In this document: piece after piece, positions 1 to 7,158 of the stretch
How the letters are laid out: the number at the start of each line of letters is the position of its first letter
How positions within the stretch are numbered: the first letter of the stretch is position 1
Assembly: GCA_012512295.1 (NCBI GenBank)
Contig: JAAZDI010000093.1
Span: 1-11,602 of the forward strand
Direction of reading: 5' to 3'
DNA: 11,602 bases
From: Syntrophomonadaceae bacterium
GTDB taxonomy: Bacteria > Bacillota > Ch66 > Ch109
Program-made: the position numbers and the translations under genes
Notes under the pieces: model-generated
The model's input: the letters and a program-made list of their open reading frames with translations, nothing else
What the model was told of the DNA's origin: nothing
Database searches by the model: none

Positions 1-611
1 CCCCTAAGGGACCGGGTCATTTAGTCCGGCGGCAGTACGTCGAGGGATTTGGCGTGCCTTGTTTGATCGCCGTGCAGCAGGATTTTACCGGCCAAGCCAA
101 GGAACTGGCTCTGGCTTACGCAAAAGGAATCGGGGCGACTCGGGCGGGTGTCCTGGAAACTACTTTTAAAGAGGAGACGGAAACCGACCTGTTTGGGGAG
201 CAGTGTGTTCTCTGTGGCGGAACAACCGAACTGGTCCGGGCTGGATTTGACACCCTGGTCGAGGCCGGTTATCAACCGGAGATTGCTTACTTCGAGTGCT
301 TGCATGAGCTGAAACTAATCGTTGATTTGATGTATGAGGGCGGCATCCAGAAGATGCGGCACTCAATCAGTGATACGGCTGAGTTTGGTGACCTCACAGT
401 TGGCCGTCGGATTATTACTGAAGAGACCCGTCAGGAAATGAAAAAGGTGCTGGCTGAAATTCAAAGCGGGGCCTTTGCTAAAGAGTGGCTCCTGGAAAAC
501 CAGGTCGGCCGGCCCAGATACAATGCCCTGAAAAAACGGGATGCGGATCACTTGATTGAAAAAGTGGGAGCAGAGTTACGGAAAATGATGCGGTGGATCC
601 AGAAGGACTAG
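1..611 (+). CDS. ilvC: Ketol-acid reductoisomerase, C-terminal part (5' end outside window)
   Basis: The reading frame is open from the first complete codon at position 3 to the TAG at 609-611, giving about 202 residues. It lacks the N-terminal NADPH-binding Rossmann domain, which lies upstream of the window. Visible signatures are PKGPGHLVRRQYVEG at the domain junction and then the knotted helical C-terminal domain. The Mg2+ and substrate ligands of the family can be seen: Asp and Glu in TDLFGEQ, two Glu in FECLHE, and the Ser of RHSISDTAEFGD. The short C-terminal domain indicates a class I enzyme. It converts acetolactate or acetohydroxybutyrate to the dihydroxy acid in valine, leucine and isoleucine synthesis in the cytoplasm. 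The leuA start follows 39 nt after the stop on the same strand, so co-transcription is likely. The internal ATG-like starts do not matter because the frame is continuous with upstream coding sequence. Confidence 0.96.
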   Translation, partial: PKGPGHLVRRQYVEGFGVPCLIAVQQDFTGQAKELALAYAKGIGATRAGVLETTFKEETETDLFGEQCVLCGGTTELVRAGFDTLVEAGYQPEIAYFECLHELKLIVDLMYEGGIQKMRHSISDTAEFGDLTVGRRIITEETRQEMKKVLAEIQSGAFAKEWLLENQVGRPRYNALKKRDADHLIEKVGAELRKMMRWIQKD

Positions 612-650
612 GTATTTAGGTGATTAGGATAACGAAAGAAGTGGTGATAA

Positions 651-2171
651 ATGGGAAATCGGGTATACATTTTTGATACAACGCTGCGCGATGGCGAACA
701 GTCACCCGGGGTGAGCCTTAACGCCCAGGAGAAACTAGAGATTGCCAAGCAGCTTGCCCGTCTGGGGGTTGACATTATTGAGGCAGGTTTTCCGATTACC
801 TCGACTGGGGATCAAGAAGCGGTCAAGCTGATCTCTCAAAAAGTCAAGGGCCCAGTTATTGCTGCTTTAGCCCGGGCCGAAGATGCTGATATAGATCTGG
901 CCTGGGAAACTCTTAAGGAAGCGGAACGACCAAGAATTCATACATTTATAGCCACTTCGCCGATTCATATGCAATACAAACTTCAGAAAAGTCCTGAAGA
1001 GGTAGTAGAAGCAGCTGTGAGAGCGGTTAAACGAGCCCGCAGTTATGTAGAGGATGTTGAGTTTTCTTGTGAAGACGGTTCTCGAAGTGACCTCGATTTT
1101 TTGTGTCGAATTCTGACAGCAGTGATTGAGGCTGGAGCCACGACCGTCAATATTCCAGACACTGTCGGTTATTCCACCCCGGCTGAGTACGCCTCAATTA
1201 TTCGCTACTTGCGGGAAAATATACCGAACAGTCACCGCGCTATTTTTAGTGTTCACTGCCATGACGACCTTGGTCTAGCTGTCGCCAATAGCTTAGCTGC
1301 GATAGAGGCCGGGGCGGAACAAGTAGAGTGTGCGGTGAACGGAATCGGAGAGCGGGCGGGGAATGCCTCTTTGGAAGAAATTGTCATGGCTTTATATACC
1401 CGGCGCGCCTTTTTTGGCAAAGACACTAAGATCAATTACTCGGAAATATACCGCACAAGCAAACTGGTTAGCGCCATGACCGGCATGCCGGTTCAGCCCA
1501 ATAAGGCAATCGTTGGCAAGAATGCCTTTGCGCATGAATCGGGAATTCATCAGGATGGGGTTCTGAAGGAACGGACCACCTATGAGATCATGAATCCGGA
1601 GTTAATCGGGATTTACCAGGATAACTTGGTGTTAGGGAAACACTCCGGCCGTCATGCCTTTCGGATGCGTCTGCAGGAAATGGGTTTCGAACTAAGTGAT
1701 GCTGAATTAAAACGGGCCTTTGGCCGGTTTAAAACCCTGGCAGACCGCAAGAAGGAAATCACTGCCCAAGATTTGGAAGCAATCGTGAAGGAAGAAATAC
1801 GGGCGATTCCTGAGAAATACCGTCTGGATAACCTGCACTTTTTCAGCGGCACCCAAGTTGTCCCAACAGCCACGGTTGGTTTATTTAACGGCGAGATTAT
1901 TGTGGAGGAAGCCTCTATTGGCGATGGTCCGGTGGATGCCGCCTTGAAAGCGGTTGATCGGATAACGCAATTGAATACTACCCTGAGTGAGTATTCAATC
2001 AAGGCGATCACTGGTGGTAAGGATGCCCTGGGTGAAGTTACGGTAAGGGTCAAGCACGGGGAACGATTTTACATTGGCCGGGGCGTCAGTACAGATGTCA
2101 TCGAGGCTAGTGTCAAAGCCTACGTCGACGCGATTAATAAAGTGGCCTATGAGTTAGAGAAAAATAAGTAG
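651..2171 (+). CDS. leuA: 2-isopropylmalate synthase
   Basis: This 506-residue enzyme condenses acetyl-CoA with 2-oxoisovalerate, the first committed step of leucine synthesis. The N-terminal DRE-TIM barrel opens with FDTTLRDGEQSPG (residues 8-20). The metal ligands fall at Asp14, His202 and His204 (in VHCHDDLG) and Asn238 (in GERAGN), the same numbering as the well-studied bacterial enzymes. The C-terminal part (about 365-506) is the LeuA dimer/leucine-feedback domain, with GTQVVPTATVGL and the conserved GRGVSTDVIEAS segment. Length matches the type 1 LeuA family; homocitrate or citramalate synthase is the alternative but fits less well beside ilvC. The ATG at 651 is preceded by a modest Shine-Dalgarno (AAGTGGTGA, 638-647). 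It is the last gene of the operon, followed by a terminator near 2350. Confidence 0.95.
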   Translation: MGNRVYIFDTTLRDGEQSPGVSLNAQEKLEIAKQLARLGVDIIEAGFPITSTGDQEAVKLISQKVKGPVIAALARAEDADIDLAWETLKEAERPRIHTFIATSPIHMQYKLQKSPEEVVEAAVRAVKRARSYVEDVEFSCEDGSRSDLDFLCRILTAVIEAGATTVNIPDTVGYSTPAEYASIIRYLRENIPNSHRAIFSVHCHDDLGLAVANSLAAIEAGAEQVECAVNGIGERAGNASLEEIVMALYTRRAFFGKDTKINYSEIYRTSKLVSAMTGMPVQPNKAIVGKNAFAHESGIHQDGVLKERTTYEIMNPELIGIYQDNLVLGKHSGRHAFRMRLQEMGFELSDAELKRAFGRFKTLADRKKEITAQDLEAIVKEEIRAIPEKYRLDNLHFFSGTQVVPTATVGLFNGEIIVEEASIGDGPVDAALKAVDRITQLNTTLSEYSIKAITGGKDALGEVTVRVKHGERFYIGRGVSTDVIEASVKAYVDAINKVAYELEKNK

Positions 2172-2250
2172 CTGGTATAAACCGGAACAATTGGTCATAA
2201 AATGAAGGGACAGGCAATTTGCGTCTTTCTATCATAACTCGCCCAGAGGA

Positions 2251-2272
2251 CTCCCGCCTCTATAGGCGGGAG
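2251..2272. repeat. Perfect 8-bp GC-rich hairpin
   Basis: CTCCCGCC (2251-2258) and GGCGGGAG (2265-2272) are perfectly complementary around the loop TCTATA, and a weaker stem (ACCTT/AAGGT, 2279-2301) follows. There is no T-run on either side, so it is not a standard terminator. The shape, with the following AGGCTTCAC, resembles the right-end hairpin of IS200/IS605-type elements, but no TnpA or TnpB gene is present. It could equally be an ordinary intergenic RNA hairpin. Confidence 0.5.
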
Positions 2273-2346
2273 AGGCTTCACCTTATCTTAGACAGACAAG
2301 GTAATATTTACAAGTTATTGACAGAAACATACTTCTACCGGAAACA

Positions 2347-2381
2347 GAGAGAGAAGCTAATTCAGGGCCTCTCTCTTTTTT
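2347..2381 (+). terminator. Rho-independent terminator of the ilvC-leuA operon
   Basis: GAGAGAG (2347-2353) pairs with CTCTCTC (2369-2375), and six T residues (2376-2381) follow directly. It lies downstream of leuA and just upstream of the cdaA promoter, the expected position for separating the two transcription units. The stem is long enough and the U-tract is clear. Readthrough cannot be excluded. Confidence 0.75.
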
Positions 2382-2402
2382 CGCTGGTGCGGATAGCCCC
2401 TC

Positions 2403-2431
2403 TTGCTCAAAATAATTCAAGCGGCTATTAT
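2403..2431 (+). promoter_or_regulatory. Sigma-A type promoter for cdaA-cdaR
   Basis: TTGCTC (2403-2408) and TATTAT (2426-2431) are separated by exactly 17 bp, a good vegetative promoter. It lies after the leuA terminator, about 40 nt before the cdaA start, and predicts a leader of about 30 nt. No other hexamer pair of this quality is seen in the gap. Confidence 0.6.
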
Positions 2432-2469
2432 AAAGAGGTAGATTTGATATTAAGGGGGGTGTTAAAGGA

Positions 2470-3330
2470 TTGTTGGCGTTGTTGCAAAGCTGGTTACCCG
2501 ATAGACCGCTGGATCTTCTGTCCTTTAATACCTTCGTCTTTGTTTTGGATATTGCTCTTGTTGCCTTTCTCTTATATAAAGTATTGATGTTCATCAAAGG
2601 CACCCGGGGAATGCAGCTGCTAAAGGGTCTGGTCGTCTTGATTATCTTCTCCGGTCTGAGCAATTGGCTGCAGCTAGGAACAGTCGCCTGGATTCTTGAT
2701 AAAATGTGGGCAAGTTTATTTGTTGCTGTACCGGTAGTTTTTCAGCCGGAACTGCGTCGGGCCCTGGAACAATTGGGAAGGGGCCGTTTTTTTGCTCGTT
2801 CTTCAACCCAGTTAAGAGGGGAAAATCTGTATCGTTTAATTCGAGAAATAGTTAAGGCGGTTCAGGAAATGGCGCGAACCAGAACGGGCGCCCTAATCGT
2901 TTTAGAAAGAAAGACCGGCTTACAAGATTACGTGGAAGGGGCGATTCGGATAGACGGGCTGGTTTCAGCCGAGTTTTTAACCAATATCTTTGTCCCGAAA
3001 ACCCCTTTGCATGATGGGGCGGTAGTGATCCGCGGAGAGCGGGTCGTAGCCGCCGGTTGTCTGCTGCCCCTGACTGATAATCCTTATTTGGAAAAAGAGT
3101 TAGGTACGCGGCATCGGGCGGGTATCGGGATAACTGAGAATACCGATGCCCTGGCGGTGATTGTCTCAGAGGAAACCGGCATCGTCTCTTTGGCAATTAA
3201 TGGTCGCTTATTACGTCATCTGGATGAAAAGCTGCTCAAAGAGCAATTAGAATCCCTGCTGCGGTCCGAAACAACGACAGTTCCTTTCCGTGGCTGGAAG
3301 TGGCCATATGGAAACCTAAATAAAGGATAA
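2470..3330 (+). CDS. cdaA: Membrane diadenylate cyclase CdaA
   Basis: This 286-residue protein makes the second messenger c-di-AMP from two ATP. The N-terminal ~95 residues form three hydrophobic membrane segments (around FVFVLDIALVAFLLYKVLMF, then MQLLKGLVVLIIFSGL, then VAWILDKMWASLFVAV). A cytoplasmic DisA_N/DAC domain follows. Its two catalytic motifs are intact: Asp182-Gly183-Ala184 in LHDGAVVIRG and Arg214-His215-Arg216 in GTRHRAGIG. Length is close to the usual 270-285. The start is TTG at 2470, chosen because AAGGGGGGTG (2452-2461) sits 8 nt upstream and no ATG occurs before the first membrane helix. It is followed 42 nt later by its regulator cdaR and then by glmM, the conserved Firmicute order. 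CdaA, CdaR and GlmM are known to form a complex in other Firmicutes. Confidence 0.95.
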   Translation: MLALLQSWLPDRPLDLLSFNTFVFVLDIALVAFLLYKVLMFIKGTRGMQLLKGLVVLIIFSGLSNWLQLGTVAWILDKMWASLFVAVPVVFQPELRRALEQLGRGRFFARSSTQLRGENLYRLIREIVKAVQEMARTRTGALIVLERKTGLQDYVEGAIRIDGLVSAEFLTNIFVPKTPLHDGAVVIRGERVVAAGCLLPLTDNPYLEKELGTRHRAGIGITENTDALAVIVSEETGIVSLAINGRLLRHLDEKLLKEQLESLLRSETTTVPFRGWKWPYGNLNKG

Positions 3331-3372
3331 ATCTTCAGTCGAGCAGCGTACACTATTTTAAGGGGGTAAACG

Positions 3373-4659
3373 ATGAGCGGGAAAAATAATTCCGGCTCTA
3401 AACCAAAATGGCCCCTCCTTTCTCCACCCGAAATGCAGCGGGATAATCGCCGGGCCGGGGGTAATTGGGTTGTCAAAAACCTCCGTTATAAAATTTTGGC
3501 AGTGCTATTGGCAATTGTGCTTTGGTTTTATGCGGCTAATGAAAGAGGTTTAATGCGGGAGCGGGTTTTTGACAATGTGCTGATTGCCGTTCACGGCTTA
3601 AGCGAGGGGTTGGTTTTGGCCGGAGAACTGCCTCAAGCCCAAATTACGCTTAGAGGCAGTGTCGAAGGACTAAACGTTAATGAACTAACTGCCTATCTTG
3701 ATCTCAGTGGAATCTCAGTTGGGCAAACAACGGTCCCGGTAATGGTTAATGTTCCCAGCGGGATTTCTTTTGTGGGTGTAAAACCCAGCCGAATCAGTGT
3801 ACAAATCGATGTCCGGGCGGAAAAGCAGATTCCAGTCGAGATCAAGCTCACTGGTCAGACCGCAGTCGGCTACGTTTCGATGGCCCCGACCGTTAGACCA
3901 TCCCAGGTAGTTGTTTCTGGAGCTAGGAGTGTGCTGGCCAATTTGCAGCAGGCCTATGTTAGTCTGGATCTGAATAATACGGATCGGAGTCTCAGTGAAA
4001 CAATTCCCATAAATATTATTGATCAGCAAGGCCTTCTGGTTAAGGGGCTCCAGCTTACCCCGGCTAGCGTTGAAGTTTTTGTCCCGGTGATCAAAGAAGA
4101 ACCCGAAAAAACGGTGCCGGTGCGGCCAGTAGTTACCGGGACCCCGGCCAGCGGTTATCAGGTAGTTGGGGTGACGGTTGAACCAGAAATAGTTAAAATA
4201 GTAGGACCGGCAGAGTTTTTAGAAAAAGTGACTGAGGTGACTACCCGGCCAGTTGACATTACTGGGGTTGATAAAACCGCTGTTTATCCAAGTCAGTTGG
4301 AACTCAGGGGAATAAGCGGGGTAGAACCAGCCCAGGTTTCGGTAATTGTGCGAGTCGCCCAGACAACGCTGGAACGCGACATTGGACCATTAGCGGTTCA
4401 GCTGGAAAACGCGGATAATGGTTTCACCGCCTCAGTTCAGCCCAATGAGATATCAGTCCGGATAACCGGTCCGACTGCGCGGGTAGAAAAACTCACTCCG
4501 CAAGATATTTCGGCGCGGGTGAATCTGGCTGGTCTGACTGCTGGGAAACATCAGGTACCGGTAGCGGTTTCCTTGCCTCCCGGTCTAACTATTAGCCAAA
4601 TAACCCCGGAGAGCCTGGAAGTTACTTTGACCCCGATCAATAACGAGGGTGAGGGGTGA
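3373..4659 (+). CDS. cdaR: CdaR (YbbR-domain) regulator of the diadenylate cyclase
   Basis: This 428-residue protein has a short charged cytoplasmic N-terminus, one membrane anchor at about residues 38-55 (YKILAVLLAIVLWFYAA) and a long extracytoplasmic region. That region consists of about four YbbR repeats (roughly 60-140, 145-225, 230-320, 325-425), seen as recurring 'V.V.L.G', 'P..V.V.G' and 'TVPV.V' beta-strand patterns. YbbR proteins bind and modulate CdaA across the membrane. A strong AGGGGGT Shine-Dalgarno precedes the ATG at 3373 by 6 nt. The gene sits between cdaA and glmM. Repeat boundaries are approximate because they were judged by eye. Confidence 0.93.
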   Translation: MSGKNNSGSKPKWPLLSPPEMQRDNRRAGGNWVVKNLRYKILAVLLAIVLWFYAANERGLMRERVFDNVLIAVHGLSEGLVLAGELPQAQITLRGSVEGLNVNELTAYLDLSGISVGQTTVPVMVNVPSGISFVGVKPSRISVQIDVRAEKQIPVEIKLTGQTAVGYVSMAPTVRPSQVVVSGARSVLANLQQAYVSLDLNNTDRSLSETIPINIIDQQGLLVKGLQLTPASVEVFVPVIKEEPEKTVPVRPVVTGTPASGYQVVGVTVEPEIVKIVGPAEFLEKVTEVTTRPVDITGVDKTAVYPSQLELRGISGVEPAQVSVIVRVAQTTLERDIGPLAVQLENADNGFTASVQPNEISVRITGPTARVEKLTPQDISARVNLAGLTAGKHQVPVAVSLPPGLTISQITPESLEVTLTPINNEGEG

Positions 4660-4881
4660 GGAGTGGAGTAAGGCGTGAGGTGTTTAAGGTAAATAATACC
4701 GGCAATGTTAAGTCGTATTGACGCTGATGAACGCGATGTAGATGAGTACTGTGGATGATGGATAGGGCTAAAAAAGCAACCAAGCTTGGAGTCAGGCTAA
4801 TGAAGCAAATTTAGTAATCAACCGGAGAAATCTCCTCTAAAATAGTAGTCTAGAATATGCAAAAAAGGAGTAATGTCAGGG
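4660..4881. other. cdaR-glmM intergenic gap
   Basis: No convincing gene lies here. The first 40 nt are a purine-rich run of near-repeated GTGAGG/GTGGAG units (4650-4682). A small GGAGA-AA-TCTCC hairpin lies at 4822-4833. A loose -10-like TAAAAT is present near 4838 but has no good -35. There is no clear terminator, so glmM may be transcribed from the cda promoter, a weak local one, or both. Confidence 0.5.
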
Positions 4882-6222
4882 ATGGGTAATCTGTTTGGAA
4901 CTGATGGGGTCCGAGGAGTCGCCAATGTAGAACTTACTCCGGAAATTGCCTTTCGACTGGGACGCGCCGGGGCTTATGTCTTAAGTCGAGAAGTAAAACG
5001 CCCCCAAATCGTAATCGGTAAGGATACGCGGATTTCCGGGGATATGCTGGAGGCAGCCTTAATGGCCGGGATTTGTTCAGTTGGGGCTGATGTTTATCGC
5101 GTCGGGATCTTGCCAACACCAGGAATCGCTTATCTTACCCGCAGTCTGAGAGCCACTGCCGGGGTAGTCATCTCTGCTTCCCACAACCCAGTCGTTGACA
5201 ACGGAATCAAATTTTTTGCCGGAAACGGATATAAACTGCCAGATGCGGTCGAGGAAGAGATTGAACGGCTGGTTATAACGGACAAGGATGAACTGCCCAG
5301 ACCCATGGGCGGTGAAGTGGGCCGGGTTTATGAGGTGGAAGGGGCCAGCCAACGCTACTTAGAATACTTGAAAACGACGACAAATGTAGACCTTCAGGGT
5401 TTAACAATCGTCGTAGATGGGGCAAATGGAGCGGCTTACGAGGTTGCCCCCCGTTTGTTTCAAGAACTGGGGGCCCGGGTTATTCCGATTAACTGCAGCC
5501 CAAATGGCATCAATATTAATGCCAGCTGCGGCTCTACCTATCCCGGGGTTCTGCAGGCGGCAGTCATAGAGCACCGGGCTGATCTGGGAATCTCGCATGA
5601 CGGCGATGCGGACCGGGTAATTGCGGTTGATGAACAGGGCAACCTGGTCGATGGCGATTTTATCATGGTGATCTGCGGCTTGCACTTAGCTCGGCAGCGG
5701 GCCTTGCCGCTGGATACCGTTGTGGTAACAGTGATGAGCAATCTTGGACTCCATCTCGCTTTGCGCCAGGCCGGGGTGCGCACGCTGGAAACAAAGGTCG
5801 GGGACCGTTACGTTCTGGAGGAAATGCTGCGAACCGGAGCCAAACTGGGCGGCGAACAATCAGGTCACGTGATTTTCCTGGAGCACAATACTACTGGTGA
5901 TGGGATTCTGACCGCCTTGCAGTTAATGTCGGTTATGCAAGAGACGGGCTTGCCCTTGTCAACCCTTGCCCAGCAAATGACCCGTTTGCCTCAGGTCTTG
6001 GTGAACGTAAGAGTCAAAGATAAAAATGCCCTCGATACTTGCCAGCCGGTACAAGACAGCATCCAGCAAGCCAGTCAGCGTCTAGGAGATACCGGCCGAG
6101 TACTGGTTCGCCCTTCGGGTACTGAACCGTTAATCAGGGTTATGGCTGAGGGACCTAACGAAGACGAATTAAGAAAAGTTGTGGAAGATATAGTGCGGAT
6201 GGTTGAGCGGCATTTGGGATAA
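4882..6222 (+). CDS. glmM: Phosphoglucosamine mutase
   Basis: This enzyme interconverts glucosamine-6-phosphate and glucosamine-1-phosphate on the way to UDP-GlcNAc. I place the start at the ATG at 4882 (446 residues, N-terminus MGNLFGTDGVRG). This puts the phosphorylated Ser of ISASHNP at residue 100 and the metal ligands at Asp240, Asp242 and Asp244 (DGDADR), as in the Bacillus enzyme. The ATG at 4873 would add three residues but lies only 2 nt after the AAAAGGAG Shine-Dalgarno, against 11 nt for 4882. The sugar-binding GEQSGH motif is at 324-329 and the phosphate-binding RPSGTEP loop at 410-416, giving the full four-domain alpha-D-phosphohexomutase. All key residues are present. It sits downstream of cdaR and upstream of glmS, the next enzyme of the same pathway. 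Confidence 0.96.
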   Translation: MGNLFGTDGVRGVANVELTPEIAFRLGRAGAYVLSREVKRPQIVIGKDTRISGDMLEAALMAGICSVGADVYRVGILPTPGIAYLTRSLRATAGVVISASHNPVVDNGIKFFAGNGYKLPDAVEEEIERLVITDKDELPRPMGGEVGRVYEVEGASQRYLEYLKTTTNVDLQGLTIVVDGANGAAYEVAPRLFQELGARVIPINCSPNGININASCGSTYPGVLQAAVIEHRADLGISHDGDADRVIAVDEQGNLVDGDFIMVICGLHLARQRALPLDTVVVTVMSNLGLHLALRQAGVRTLETKVGDRYVLEEMLRTGAKLGGEQSGHVIFLEHNTTGDGILTALQLMSVMQETGLPLSTLAQQMTRLPQVLVNVRVKDKNALDTCQPVQDSIQQASQRLGDTGRVLVRPSGTEPLIRVMAEGPNEDELRKVVEDIVRMVERHLG

Positions 6223-6310
6223 AGCGAATCTTCAGCAAATGCTTAACAGCCTGGAAGTTTTGTTAATTTATAATTATAGCGGACAGCGGATTGTTAACGT
6301 ATAATAGTTA

Positions 6311-6340
6311 TTGATGCATAATATTGTAGATGCATAATAT
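6311..6340 (+). promoter_or_regulatory. Candidate glmS promoter containing a 12-nt direct repeat
   Basis: TTGATG (6311-6316) and TAATAT (6335-6340) are 18 bp apart and could be a promoter for the ribozyme-glmS transcript. The same place carries GATGCATAATAT twice (6313-6324 and 6329-6340). Each copy contains the palindrome ATGCAT, with a 16-nt period. Separate TATAAT hexamers at 6269-6274 and 6300-6305 are other -10 candidates but lack good -35 partners. Assignment of the real promoter is uncertain. Confidence 0.4.
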
Positions 6341-6504
6341 ATGAGTAAGCTATGAAAGGAGGTGAGTTTTCGACTGATAGGAGTAGGAGTCTTGTGCTTC
6401 AGATAAACTGGATTACCCAGAATTAATTGGCAAGCAGAGCATCAAGCAGAACATTAACAATAGTGGTCTTGGCTGAACCAAAAAAACCGGTAAGGAAGAA
6501 AACT

Positions 6505-6655
6505 TGCTAAGCGCCTGGACCAGTCATGCTGTTTTGGCTGGTTGACGAGGAAGGGGTTTATCGAAAGATTCGGCGGGTGCCCCTCGGTGTGTCACCACCG
6601 TGAGTCCGGTAATAAAACCTCTGAGCAATCGGAGGGACAGAGGACCGGACAGTGA
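6505..6655 (+). ncRNA. glmS ribozyme (GlcN6P-activated self-cleaving riboswitch)
   Basis: The RNA carries the conserved cleavage site A/GCGCC with the scissile bond between 6510 and 6511. The near-invariant core follows: GACGAGG (6544-6550), GGTTTATCGA, then TTCGGCGGGTGCCCC around 6569-6583. Helices can be drawn: P1 ACCAG/CTGGT (6519-6523 with 6538-6542) and GAGG/CCTC (6547-6550 with 6582-6585). A P3 hairpin CGGTG/CACCG (6585-6589 with 6596-6600) follows. P4 is GTCCGGT/ACCGGAC (6604-6610 with 6644-6650), extended by CCTCTG/CAGAGG (6618-6623 with 6638-6643). In this family glucosamine-6-phosphate acts as a coenzyme for cleavage, which destabilises glmS mRNA and gives product feedback. The location upstream of glmS agrees. 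The unusual point is the ~500 nt to the start codon. Confidence 0.95.
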
Positions 6656-6686
6656 CCGCCTGAGACGACAGGAAGCGATTTTGTAG

Positions 6687-6911
6687 TTGAGGTGGAGCAT
6701 AGATATGGGACAGGATTAGTGAAATAATTCACTAACCTTGTGCTTGAGCCCAGCTTCAGGCTTGTGTGGGATGATTTTTCACAGAGTGAACTCGGTCAGC
6801 TCATATGGGCCTTGACCTCCATTGTCGTTTTCCAGGATGATTTTTTATGGAGTGACTCGTTCAGCTTCGCTGAACATTGAGGCTTCAGAGGGATACTCTG
6901 CTCCACCTGAA
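6687..6911. repeat. 225-bp block bounded by 13-bp imperfect inverted repeats (MITE-like)
   Basis: TTGAGGTGGAGCA (6687-6699) is matched in inverted form at 6899-6911 (TGCTCCACCTGAA) with one mismatch, and partial matching continues inwards. Inside are hairpins TTAGTGAA/TTCACTAA (6716-6723 with 6728-6735), GTTCAGC/GCTGAAC (6859-6865 with 6869-6875) and CAGAG/CTCTG (6886-6890 with 6896-6900). Two copies of a ~33-bp repeat are also present. No coding frame is supported and no clear target-site duplication is seen. It could be a small non-autonomous element inserted between ribozyme and glmS, or an extended leader structure. Confidence 0.45.
6769..6866. repeat. Two diverged direct-repeat copies, period about 66 nt
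   Basis: Copy 1 (6769-6801) and copy 2 (6835-6866) both read GGATGATTTTT, then a GAGTGA core, then TC-G-TCAGCT, with about five differences and a one-base indel. They lie inside the inverted-repeat block. No function is known to me. Confidence 0.55.
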
Positions 6912-7158
6912 GTTATGATTGATTATTTAGTTTTCTTCCGTTGCCAATTGCCGGTGACGGTTTTGTTTTTGTTCGCAAGTAAATAGGTAGGTAAACAGGT
7001 AAATAAGATATCAACTCCGGCCATCTTATTGCTATGGATATAACCATAATTCGTTGATTGAGGTGCGGTCAGCGCATGATAATTATGAGCAAAAGCGAAG
7101 AACCCTTCCCATTTCAATGTAACTGGTGATAAATTGTCAAATTCAGGGGGAAATAATA

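Larger units (their letters stand above)
6223..7158. other. Long glmM-glmS intergenic/leader region (936 nt)
   Basis: No protein gene is supported here. From left to right it holds an AT-rich candidate promoter zone with a 12-nt direct repeat (6261-6345), a stretch with an unused GGAGG motif (6357-6363), and the glmS ribozyme (about 6505-6655). It then has a hairpin-rich 225-bp block bounded by inverted repeats (6687-6911), and finally an AT-rich segment with small palindromes such as TATGG/CCATA (7034-7049) before the glmS ribosome binding site. The distance of about 500 nt from ribozyme to start codon is long for this arrangement. Confidence 0.7.

Noticed and set aside
2317..2345. TTGACA at 2317 as the cdaA promoter -35
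   Set aside because: No acceptable -10 lies 16-19 bp downstream, and it is upstream of the terminator. The TTGCTC/TATTAT pair fits better.
2219..2587. 122-codon + strand frame between leuA and cdaA
   Set aside because: It overlaps the start and first membrane helix of cdaA in another frame and crosses a clear terminator and promoter. It has no convincing ribosome binding site and resembles nothing I know.
4873..4881. Upstream ATG for glmM
   Set aside because: It is only 2 nt from the Shine-Dalgarno. The start at 4882 gives the family N-terminus and places the phosphoserine at residue 100.
6769..6866. CRISPR array
   Set aside because: Only two diverged repeat copies are present, with no spacer pattern and no cas genes in the window.
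6923..7117. 64-codon - strand frame in the glmS leader
   Set aside because: No ribosome binding site and no recognisable motif. It lies wholly within the leader of glmS.
7126..7158. Upstream in-frame ATG for glmS, adding 11 residues
   Set aside because: The nucleophile Cys must be residue 2 so that it becomes N-terminal. The good Shine-Dalgarno fits ATG 7159 instead.
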